A stretch of 11,023 nt of DNA from Gryganskiella cystojenkinii (lineage: Eukaryota > Mortierellomycota > Mortierellomycetes > Mortierellales > Mortierellaceae), in the NCBI GenBank assembly GCA_015852425.1, contig JAAAIG010000895.1:1-11023 (forward strand), given 5' to 3'. The notes beneath the pieces are model-generated. The model saw nothing but the letters and a program-made list of their open reading frames with translations, had not been told where the DNA came from and made no database searches. The position numbers and the translations under genes are program-made. Below are positions 1 through 8,803 of the stretch, in pieces. Numbering within the stretch: position 1 is the first letter of the stretch; each line of letters begins with the position of its first letter.

Positions 1-273
1 ATCTACAAACATTGTACCATACATCACTCATCTTGAGCTTGAACAATAAACCATTACGCTGGCTCATCTTCACATACGATATCAACTGGTGGTGATTCTG
101 CAAAGTCCCTTTTTTGACGACAAGATTGAATTCATTTACTTTTGATAGAGTAATGTACAGTTTTTTTTATGCAGGTGGCATTATTACAGACGCCTGCACG
201 AAAACAAAAAGGGAGGGTATGGAAGCCGACAAGATATTGCAGCATATTGTAATCTATTTTACATAGTTTTAGA
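1..273. other. 3' flank of the pacC-like gene
   Basis: This stretch lies downstream of the TGA stop (274-276) of the minus-strand pacC-like gene. I see no convincing open reading frame or RNA gene. On the minus strand an ATAAAA-like A-rich segment at about 159-172 could serve as a weak poly(A) signal for that gene. On the plus strand an AATAAA at about 44-49 could belong to a gene ending just left of the window, but nothing else supports this. Confidence 0.5.
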
Positions 274-3175
274 TCAAGGTCGAGCAGAGATAGCAGCGGC
301 TGTTTTCATAGTGTCTGCCTCAATGATCCTTCTCTCCTCCTCCGTGAGCTCAAACGGCAGCGCAGACGTACGATGGACCTCGGATATCGGGTAAACTACT
401 AGAGAATCCGCACTAACTGGTTCTACTTTCGATTCTAGCTCGGCTGAGTTCTCCTCGTTGCCTCTCAGAGTCGATCTCAATTGATTGTAATCCAAATCAG
501 CGGTATGCTCGGTATCTGCAGAGCGTTTTTGGCGCTCATGGAGTTCCTTGAGTCGACGTGCCGTCATCAAAGCATCGATTCCTTTAAGCAATTCAACCAC
601 CATCTGAGCATGCTTTTGTCGGACAGGATTGCGTGCGCAAGCAGTTCGAGCCTTGACCGCCTTCATCCTCCTTGCCAGGTCGCCCTCTTCGACAGGTCGA
701 GTTGTCGGGGACTTCACGATCGGTGCAGGATCCTTAGAACTAATATGGGTCCCTGCAAGCTGTCGAGTCATGGCGTCGACTGGAGCGTCAACAGGATTCG
801 TCGGTATCGATGACTTTGCCGCCTTGAGAGCAGCGGCCATAGTAGCAGCAGCAGCATGTCTTGCCTTGGCTCGGTTGAGAAAGCTTGTAGACTTGGAGGC
901 AGATTCTGGACTGATAGAGAGTGGTGCCGCAGCGATCTCGCCTTCCTCACTCGAAAGCTGCTCTTCCGAACTAATATCTGACAAGTCCTGTTGTTCTTGA
1001 TCGCCTGAGTCTTGTTCTTGTAGGTTACCTTCTGGAATAATTGTACGATCTACCAGTGGTACATCTGGGACCTTGGGCGCTGAATCCAAGAGTTCCTGCG
1101 CATCGACCACCTGTTCGGTTGATCGCTTCTTCGTCGGCTTGTCTTTCACCGGCATACGTATTAACATCAACGCGGCGCCGAATGGCGAGGGGCCGTCCAC
1201 CATTGGGATCGCTGAAGCCGCTGTTGGTGGAGCTTGGGTTAGTGGTCCCATTTTGGCAAGTTGTCTCGTCGAGCTGGTCGACGATACCTTGGGCACGCTC
1301 ATTTCCATGGGTTCCACCTTGATACCGTTCTTCTGAAGGGCCGAAAGCGAGACGAAGTCGCGGTTGGCGTATCGATTATTCTGTAATTCATTGTTAACAG
1401 GCGAAGCCCTTCTGACACATGGTGCTGCTGGTGGTGGTGTTGTTGTAGTCTTGGGTTCTGCAACTGGCGCAACAACATCCCATGGTGGCGTATCTGACCC
1501 AAACGGCTGTGATTCTGCAGGAGACAGTAGAAAGGCGTCGTTTGCTGGGAGTCCAGAGCCGAAAAGAGGGTCACCACCGATCCCACCACTTGACAGTGCT
1601 GCCTCCATGGCTTCCAGGCTCAACTTTTCGTCGTTGTACTCTGGAAACAATGAGGTGTTGAACGAGTGAGGCACAAAAAGCTCACCACTGACGTCTTCCA
1701 GAAGTGCAGTGCAGAACTGATTGAGGTCATTCACTTGGTTCCAGTCTGTCATGTCCTGAAAAGCGCCAAAGATACGATCGGGTTTGGATGGATCCGACTC
1801 CAAGAGAGCCGAAAGTGTGTCCAAGCGACCAATGACATCTAAATAGGATTGACAAGTGACAATGAGTTGGTCGGCCTACGTCATGACAATATTACAGAGC
1901 ACATGAACAGAGTAAGAGTGACATTTACCTTGGTTATAGGACGGTTCAAGCTTTGTCCTCTTGGCCTCGGCTGCAAAGAATCCTAGAGTGTCTGCGAGGA
2001 TCATATCAGAGTCATCACGAGATCTCTTTGAGCCGAGCGGTGCCAACATGTCGTCGAATCCGTTTTGCGCGAACGAGTCGTAGTAAGATCCTGTCATGTC
2101 CATATCGGTGATGCCAAAATTTGTATTCATCAGATCCAGCTGGAGATCCTGCGGGATTGGCGAGCAATAAAGATCCGAGTTGGTTGAGTACGAAGGTGAG
2201 GCTATTGAAAAAGAAATTGTAGAATAGGCATAGAGAGTTAGCGTTGGGATACAAAACAACTAAGATTAACAAGCTCTTCTTGCAGAAGAAACCCCCTAAA
2301 AAAGTAAAAAAAGTCGCCGGCGACCGTAATCCGAATGCTTACAAAGACCAGGGTTGTTCCATGACTCTGCTGTATCGGCGGGCGAAGGAGGCATGGGATA
2401 AGGTGAGAGCGAGGATCTTGAGACCGTTGCCAAAGACGGAGAATGATCAAGCGTAGTTGGTGGCGTCAAAGGCGTGGGACCTGTGTTGTTAGGCTGTAGG
2501 AGTTTCACAGGTTCGGTGGCACCATTGTTGTGGGCTGTTGTTTGTGTTGATAACTCTACCCAGGCTCTTTTCTTGGCTTTTGGTTTTGGTTTGGCGACTG
2601 ATTTGTTATCCTTCTTGTCGTTGTCGTCTTCTTGGTCTGGGTCGTGAGTCTTTTCATGCTTTCGCAAATCCTGGGGTCGTTTAAAAGCCTTTCTGCATTG
2701 CTATGATATCATAGTTGGTAATTTGAAAGGAAAAAAAACGCGAGTGAGTGAGTTTGCCTGGGATCATGTTTGGGCGAGCAAAAGGGTAGCAACGAAGGCC
2801 AAGATTGTTTACCGAACAGCGGTGTGGTTTTGAAGAGACATGAACGCGAAGATGGGAGGTAATATGGTCTCTCTTGACGAAGGTTTGGACTGTGCAGTTC
2901 TCCCACCGACAGGTTAGACAGAGGTTGTGCTGGGCCTTGCGACCGACGTGGTCGTCCCTAAGGTGGGCGTAGAGAAGCTCTGGATCGTCAAACTTTTTTA
3001 GACAGCCATCCCATTGACAGATGTAGTCGTCCGAGAAGATGAATGTCGGTAACTGTGATTGTGTCGGAGAGAGCGAAGGGGATGTTGCTGTTGAGGAGGT
3101 GTTGTCATTGTCGTCGGTGTCGTTGGTGACAACGACGGCCGAGTCTGCAATCACTGTGGTATCTATGGCGGCCAT
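274..3175 (-). CDS. pacC/RIM101-like: PacC/Rim101-type pH-response C2H2 zinc-finger transcription factor (4 exons, 852 aa)
   Basis: Nuclear transcription factor of the ambient-pH family. In ascomycetes it is activated at alkaline pH by proteolysis through the Pal/Rim pathway and binds GCCARG. Exons, high to low coordinate: 3175-2813, 2700-2343, 2201-1929, 1838-274. Introns are 112, 141 and 90 bp, all GT-AG, and the joined frame is open for 852 codons. Finger 1 is C53-x4-C58...H71-x4-H76, finger 2 C89-x4-C94...H108-x3-H112, finger 3 C120-x2-C123...H136-x3-H140. The blocks [14 protein letters not shown] and FKRPQDL are PacC hallmarks. Intron 1 splits the Cys-x2-Cys knuckle of finger 3. A lysine-rich stretch (about 151-166) looks like an NLS. 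Residues 298-345 (KRS...FF..EAKR.K.EP.Y...RL) resemble, from memory, a conserved PacC block after the fingers; the block crosses intron 3, which supports the splice. Next come an acidic Ser/Glu patch (604-630) and a basic helical region (719-770). The start is the only in-frame ATG, and no upstream ATG occurs on this strand back to about 3492. Identity is firm; distal splice details are predicted. Confidence 0.92.
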
Positions 3176-3486
3176 GGTCAGCGCTTCTCGGGTGAACGGG
3201 GCGAGGATGTTACTTTTTTTTTTGGCTGCTGCGAGTAAGAGAGCGGTGGGAGAGGTGGGAGAGCTTTGATATGAGAGGGAGACTGCGGTGGAATAGTGCG
3301 CAATAGTGAGTAAAAGAGAGAGAATACAGAATAAATGGACGACGTGGAAAGAAAAAAAAAGAGGTGACTGCTTGCTCCGCCCTTTTTGTTCTTTTTTTTT
3401 CGTTTTTTTTTGTTCTGCGGAAATAATGATTCCCTTTTTAAGGCTGAATGTCGACCAACCTGCGTCTTGTCTCTCACACACGAGGT

Positions 3487-3493
3487 CTTGGCA
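3487..3493 (-). promoter_or_regulatory. Candidate PacC/Rim101 binding site (TGCCAAG)
   Basis: The plus strand reads CTTGGCA, so the minus strand reads TGCCAAG, the extended PacC/Rim101 core (GCCARG, favoured with a preceding T). It lies about 312 bp upstream of the pacC-like ATG and about 590 bp upstream of the lipase ATG. A single hexamer is common by chance; position is the main support. Confidence 0.35.
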
Positions 3494-3770
3494 TTCAGCC
3501 TCCTTTTTAATTGTCTACTTTCGCTTTAGTTCGCCTTGTGGAGGAAGGGGTGGCGTGCGCTGGGCGAATGAGGTGCCACGTTGGACACCCACAGAGAGCC
3601 TTTTATTTTTGTTTTTCCGGATGATGACGACTGTTGAACCAAAGGTCTCCATCTTTTTTTGTTATCCGTGGGAAGAAGGAGGACAAAAAAATAATAGCAC
3701 AGCAGAGCATGCTCTCTTTCCTGTTCCATTGCTTCGTTGTCCCTGTTTCCCCAGCAAAGATCTCAATTTG

Positions 3771-3780
3771 GATAATTATC
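3771..3780. promoter_or_regulatory. 10-bp perfect palindrome GATAATTATC (paired GATA motifs)
   Basis: A perfect 10-bp palindrome holds two inverted GATA cores, which fungal GATA factors recognise. It sits 5 bp from the UAS-INO-like palindrome at 3786-3797. GATA factors are known to bind pairs of such cores; their use here is inference. Confidence 0.35.
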
Positions 3781-3783
3781 ATA

Positions 3784-3797
3784 ATTTCACATGTGAA
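3784..3797. promoter_or_regulatory. UAS-INO/ICRE-like bHLH element in a 12-bp palindrome
   Basis: Positions 3786-3797 read TTCACATGTGAA, a perfect palindrome. Positions 3784-3793 read ATTTCACATG, the exact reverse complement of the yeast UAS-INO core CATGTGAAAT. In yeast the Ino2/Ino4 bHLH dimer binds this element to control phospholipid genes. The site is about 290 bp upstream of the lipase ATG. The sequence match is direct; function in this organism is inferred. Confidence 0.5.
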
Positions 3798-3944
3798 GGG
3801 TTCTGCAAGAAAATAAAACGCGCGTGCTATTCGCATGCAGCAGAGTTTTGGTGCTTTCACGCTCTCTTCTTCGCAGACGTAGTCGAATGGGAACCTCCCT
3901 TTCTATCATTACCTTTGTCTCCCTCTCCTTCCTTCATTTCTACT

Positions 3945-3960
3945 TCGATTCGATAATCGA
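3945..3960. repeat. Small inverted repeat in lipase leader
   Basis: Perfect 6-bp arms TCGATT and AATCGA flank a 4-nt loop, in the pyrimidine-rich probable 5' leader of the lipase gene. It could form a weak hairpin in RNA or DNA. No function can be assigned. Confidence 0.35.
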
Positions 3961-4085
3961 CTCGCATTTCATCACCCTCTCCTGCCATTCAGTTTCATTT
4001 CTAACCAGTTCACCTTTAACTCACGCTCACTCACTCACTACTCTACTGAGCTGATCACACCTAAAAAAAAAGAACTCATTTCCCC

Positions 4086-7000
4086 ATGAGCAACAGACAT
4101 TCACCTGTCCTCGCCCCAGTCATGGACGAGGACTTTGACCTTAGCATCTCCGAGACGAACCTGCCATTCCCTTACTCGGATCACTGCAGCACTGGTCCTC
4201 CCAGTCTCTACGACTTTGACCAAGACGACGACGAGGGATCGTACGAGGAGGAAGACTCCACTGGGAGGGACCTTATTGATGATGAAGAAGACGAGGAAGG
4301 AGGCCTTGAGGATGGTCCCCTGACGATGCGCAAGGAGGTCATACCAGAAGAAAACGAGGACCATGAACACGCCACAACCAGGAGACGTTCTCTGTCCCGC
4401 GATCGGTACGACAACATCGTCAACAACAGTCTGTCGGATCAACTCGACCAACAGCTCAAGCTCTTGAACACCAACAACAACAAGGACTCGATATCCCCTC
4501 ACCGTTACGAATCTGCAAAGGGCTTCCATACTTCGCGACCCCGTCTCTCCCGCCAGTCCTCCTCATTCGATTCCAACGGAGAGTGGCATGAAGGAGAGGA
4601 CTCTGACGGAACACCATTCACAAACGACCTGATTCCCAACGAAGAAGAGCAAAAGTCAGAGGACAAAGGCCTGTTCCAGTCCATGACCTCGACCGTTGCC
4701 TCTGTCGCGTATGCGGTGGGAAAACATTGGTCCAAGGTACAGATAAAACAAACACAAGTGCAAAAGAAGACTTGTCCTCGTTGTTATCAATGTTGTGCGA
4801 CCCTGTTGGACTAACCATGCGCACGCGTTTTTGTGGCTTTTTCTCCTAACAGAAAATCTACGAGTCACTCCTTCGATCCAGAGACCCAAAGGCCTACTAT
4901 ACCCACCTCCTCTCAGCTGCCACCAACTATGAACAATGGGCCGAGGCCGCAAAAATACTCGATCAACTGCAGGGAAAAGACAAGTGGAAGGATGACCCAC
5001 GTTCACCCCATTACGACTATGAACTTCTCCAGGAGCGACTTTCCCAGTTGGCTGCTGCTCGAGAATCAGGAGACGTGGGCTTGATGATCTTTTTACTCCG
5101 CACCTCACTCTCTAGAAATCTTGGCAATGTCGGTCGACCTCAGGTAAAAATCAACCCCCTTTCCTTGCTCTGTGAGAGACTGTTTTTTTTCTCTCTCTGT
5201 CACATACAACTGACGTACTGACTACATCCCCCCCCTCCTTTTTTCTTTTTCTCTGTAATCGTATCATAGCTCTATGCCAACACGATCATCGGCACAAAGC
5301 GGCTCATCGAAAATTACAACTCGGAGGTTATCCGGCAACTGAACATGATCTGCGACGCAGAGAGCGACGACTTTTCAGTACCAGCCAAGCTCGAGTTCTT
5401 CACTCATACCCGACAAGCATTTGGAAGAACTGCCCTTTTACTCAGTGGAGGCGCCACCATGGGTATGTTGGACGAGCAGAAGACCTGAACCGTGGGCCCA
5501 AAACATGAAACCTTTGATCTCTATTTGCTGAGCTAATGCTCGTTTTACCTGTTTCTCTTTTCACAGGGCTAATTCACATTGGAGTGGTGAAGACATTGTT
5601 CGAGAACAAGTTGCTTCCCCGGATCATTTCCGGATCATCTTGTGGTTCCATTATCGCTGCCATCTTGTGCACTCGGACAGACGACGAGATCCCATCCATG
5701 CTGCATTTCGAAAAGTTCAACTATGTAAGAAACACAATCGAAAGGACCTAGAGCATATCGCTACGTAATCAATTTGATCCACTTCAGGACACTAACTGGA
5801 TGTCGTCATCTTTTTTTCCCTAGACGGTTTTCTATACGGTTGAGGAACAAGGGGATATAATGGCCCGTATTCTCCACTTTTTAAAAAACGGTATGATTAA
5901 CAGCAGTTCGAGCTCGTGGGGGGAAGATGGAAGAGATGATGATGTCAATTAATTATTGATTTTGTTTGTTAAAAACTAGGCGCCCTTTTCGACAATGAGG
6001 TTTTGAAGGCAGCGCTGAGGGACAACATTGGGGACATGACCTTCCAGGAGGCTTACAATCGTACCAGGCGCATTCTCAACATCACTGTCAGCACCTCGGG
6101 CGTGTTTGAGATGCCTCGACTGCTCAACTACTTGACGGCTCCCAATGTTCTCGTCTGGTCCGCTGTGTAAGTGCCTCGATCCACAGTATCTAATGGCTCT
6201 CTTGATGTTTATTTCGTATATTTTTCCTAACCGGGTCTAATTCCTACAACATAGAGCGACCTCTTCTGCTGCACCATTTGTGTTCAACTCTTCTCCCCTG
6301 ATGGCCAAGGACAAGAACGGTGACATTGTTGAGTGGAATCCTTCTCGTATGTCTAATCAAGTGATTTACTGAAAAAAGTATGCTGCCTCTTTGGTGACCA
6401 ATTGCTTCTTGACTAATGAGCTTTTGAGTTCACGCTCCAACATGCTCCTAGGGTACCACTGGATTGATGGCTCTGTTGAAAAGTAAGGGACTAGCTTTTT
6501 CCCAGCCTTGCTCTTTGACCTACGTTAGTATAAGAAACTGACTTATCTTGCTTCCCTGGTACAGTGATCTGCCTATGAACAAGCTTTCGGAGCTGTTTAA
6601 TGTCAATCATTTCATTGTCTGCCAGGTCAACCCGTATATTGTTCCATTCCTCCAAAACTCCCTGGCCCGTTCGCCCACGAACAGGCTCCTGGGTTGGCTT
6701 CTTTACCAGGCGCGATCGGAATTACAACATCGCATGAACCAGGTGAGAAGAATTGTGATCCTCGTTGCATACGGTCATACTGATACAAGTACAGCGGTAT
6801 TGATTGGTTTTTGCTGAACATAACGAAATAGATGACCTTGCTCGGAATTATGCCAGGGCTGATTCAAAAAACGCAGGCAATCATGTCGCAGAGGTATTAT
6901 GGCGACATCACCATCGTGCCGAATCTTGGTGTTGAGGATTATCTGAACATTGTCTCGAATCCCACGATCGATTTCTTGGTGGATGCGACCCTGAAGGGCG

Positions 7001-8121
7001 AGCGTGCGACGTGGCCCAGTAGGTTACTTTTACTTAATGGAAGTTTTAACGGAAAAAATGAACTGTAAATGTTGAAAAAGTCATTCCCGTCCTATTTTGT
7101 AGAAATCTCGATCATCAAGAACCATTGCAGCATCGAGCATTGCATAGACGACATTTTGTACCGATTGCGCCTTCGACGACTGGAAGCCTATCGCGCCTAC
7201 CCACCTACACCAAATCCATCCATCTCTATTTCCATGAACAAAGAGTCGGATACGAATGGTCATCATCACCACCATAACACTCGTCCCAATGTGACGTCGA
7301 CGGGAAGTCTGAAAAACTCGACTTCGGTTTGCTTTGGCACCATGGGGCGATCGAGCTCCTCGCCGGCTTCCCCGACAAGCTCGGCATCTTTTAGTATGAC
7401 GCGAGCCAGCCCCTCGCCAGATCACTTAAATTTGGATGATGCAGTAGCAAAACAGCACAGCAAGAGCCATGATAATTTGAAGGCGGGAGCGACAGCCGCG
7501 AAAGGAATCCACAGTCATGATAAGACGAGCGGGTTTCACCACGTTCACGCCACCGCGGGCGAGATCGACGTCTTTGCCTCAACCTTGTCTTCATCTGCCC
7601 CGACTTCCAAGACTGTACAGGTTCCGCGACGAAGCTCAAGTAATGGAGTCACAGCTGCTGCAGTCGATGTCGCCAGTGGAACTTCCTCAGCTGAAAGGCG
7701 TTCAAGTATCGGTAAGCAACAGTTGCCACCGGGGACAGCGGTTTCGAGCTCAAGTCGTTCGGATTCTATATCTTCCACCTCGTCAGGCTCGAGTTCGACT
7801 TTTCTTTCGACAAATTTCTTTTCGAGCAATACCAGTGTCAAGGAACCCCTTTTTCAATCGCCCAGGGCTGAGGATTCTGAACTCTTTCAGGGACAGTCAC
7901 CCAAGACCACAATCACGTCTCCTGTCTTCACATCCCTCTCAGCGGCGACGTCACCGGTGCCTTCACCGGTAGTCCAGACCAAGACCTCGCATCGAAGTTC
8001 GACCAAGAAGTCATCGTCTTCCTCGTCGTCCTCGATTTCGTCCTCCGGCGGATCTTCCTCTAATCCAAGTGGTAGTCGTAGCAAGCGATCAAAACAACTC
8101 CAGATGACGACTTTGGAGTAA
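4086..8121 (+). CDS. TGL4-like: Patatin-like triacylglycerol lipase, Tgl3/4/5-SDP1 family (11 exons, 1017 aa)
   Basis: Predicted lipid-droplet triacylglycerol lipase using a Ser-Asp dyad; yeast relatives also show steryl-ester hydrolase and phospholipase activity. Exons: 4086-4736, 4853-5143, 5270-5462, 5567-5724, 5824-5890, 5980-6166, 6255-6346, 6452-6482, 6565-6742, 6832-7018, 7103-8121. All ten introns (82-126 bp) are GT-AG, and the frame joins without a stop (3054 nt). Residues 1-217 are acidic (about 45-92) and probably disordered, with basophilic (RRRSLS, 99-104) and CDK-type (SPHR, 137-140) phosphosite motifs. About 210-360 matches the DUF3336 domain (YEQW..AA..LD, GKDKWK, LLRTSLSRNLGN). 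The patatin core starts with oxyanion loop SGGATMG (373-379), then GSSCG (401-405, nucleophile Ser403), the family block FQEAYNRTRRILNITVS, and WIDGS with Asp552. KISIIKNHCSIEHCIDDIL (679-697) closes the domain. The last 310 residues are a Ser-rich tail with five histidines (732-736). It is somewhat longer than yeast Tgl4 (about 910 residues). The exact paralog (Tgl3, 4 or 5) is not resolved. Confidence 0.93.
6452..6482 (+). other. 31-nt micro-exon (exon 8 of the lipase) carrying the catalytic Asp
   Basis: This exon is bounded by CCTAG on the left and GTAAGG on the right. With its split codons it encodes RYHWIDGSVEN, which includes the predicted catalytic Asp552. It joins the flanking exons in phases 1 and 2. 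Skipping it would shift the frame and remove half of the Ser-Asp dyad. Confidence 0.8.
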
Positions 8122-8301
8122 AACGCAAGGCATATTGAATATTTTTTTAATGTTTGGATATTGGGTTATTGTGGGTAGGTGATATTTATGGTTACAAACG
8201 CGACGATGGAAAATGCAAGTTGGGTATGTTTGTAATGGTATGTAGGGTTTGTCCGTGCTAGGTTTCGCAGGAAGAACGGAGAATTAGAGGTCGGTGGGAC
8301 T

Positions 8302-8326
8302 TGTGTGTGTGTGTGGGGAGGGGGGG
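8302..8326 (+). repeat. (TG)7 microsatellite followed by G-rich tract
   Basis: Seven TG units at 8302-8315 run into a G-rich stretch ending at about 8326, some 180 bp downstream of the lipase stop. It is a simple repeat in the probable 3' UTR or flank. Confidence 0.8.
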
Positions 8327-8533
8327 AAGAGTCAGGGACCAGAGTACAAGACCCTCATTCGAGACGCATCCTCCTTTGCCAAAAGGATCGCATCACAAGT
8401 TAAATTTTTGTACTTATTTTTTGGATTTATTTTTTTGGAGGCGTCCACTTCCACCAATTTCAGGACAGGCGCGGAACAAATCATTTCCGTCTTTCAACGA
8501 CAATCAGCAATGCTTTGGTTCAAACAGCAGCGA

Positions 8534-8561
8534 AATAAAGTGTATTGACAGTAAGAATAAA
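8534..8561 (+). terminator. Candidate poly(A) signals of the lipase gene
   Basis: Two AATAAA hexamers occur at 8534-8539 and 8556-8561, followed by a T-rich stretch. They lie about 410-440 bp after the lipase stop, which would give a long 3' UTR. An earlier, less canonical site is possible, for example in the AT-rich stretch just after the stop (about 8132-8165). Confidence 0.4.
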
Positions 8562-8803
8562 TATGATATTGTTTTATTGTATATCGTATGAGATCACACG
8601 GCACGGTGTGCCTGTAGGGTTGACGAGCTTAGGAAAAAAATTGGGAGCAACTACACCAATTCCTTCAGAAGGAAACGAAAATAGCACGGACGATTTTAAG
8701 CATTCAATCTATTTCAAGAAATGAATGAGAGAAAAAGATGAATATCGATAAAAAAAAAAAGATGCGTGCCAATAGGCCTTTCTGCTCCGATGATCACAAT
8801 TAT

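Larger units (their letters stand above)
3176..4085. promoter_or_regulatory. Divergent intergenic promoter region between pacC-like and lipase genes
   Basis: These 910 bp separate the start codons of two divergent genes. The pacC-side leader (about 3176-3440) is rich in A/T homopolymers: runs of T at 3215-3223 and around 3391-3410, and a run of A near 3351-3360. The lipase-side leader (about 3895-4080) is strongly pyrimidine-rich with CTCA repeats near 4024-4036, typical of fungal 5' leaders. The middle carries the palindromic elements listed separately. A long plus-strand reading frame crosses the region, but it lacks an ATG at its start and is low-complexity, so I do not call a gene. Confidence 0.7.

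Noticed and set aside
629..1000. 123-codon plus-strand frame within pacC exon 4
   Set aside because: Antisense shadow of a clearly coding exon, Ala/Ser-rich by composition.
3178..3481. N-terminal extension or overlapping frame upstream of the pacC-like ATG
   Set aside because: Both frames start at GTG, are full of Lys/Phe/Ser homopolymer runs, and no ATG occurs on this strand between 3176 and about 3492. Treated as 5' UTR.
3306..3956. 216-codon plus-strand frame across the divergent promoter region
   Set aside because: It begins with GTG, is Phe- and Ser-rich from homopolymers, has no recognisable domain and overlaps both leaders. It is a chance opening.
4101..4529. 142-codon minus-strand frame antisense to the lipase exon 1
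   Set aside because: Shadow of the acidic-rich coding strand; no ATG-supported domain or neighbouring signals.
4656..5108. 150-codon minus-strand frame across lipase exons 1-2
   Set aside because: It crosses a well-supported intron and both flanking exons on the opposite strand, and has no family features.
5891..5979. Possible intron-encoded C/D snoRNA (ATGATGA in lipase intron 5)
   Set aside because: No matching D box and no terminal stem in the intron.
7420..7520. H-x4-D acyltransferase motifs in the lipase tail (for example HLNLDD)
   Set aside because: Yeast Tgl enzymes have been linked to such motifs, but these copies fall in a low-complexity tail and not in a folded domain. Probably coincidence.
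8294..8591. Two overlapping plus-strand frames after the lipase stop
   Set aside because: They start in the TG repeat and G-rich tract, lack a domain, and fit 3' flank with poly(A) signals.
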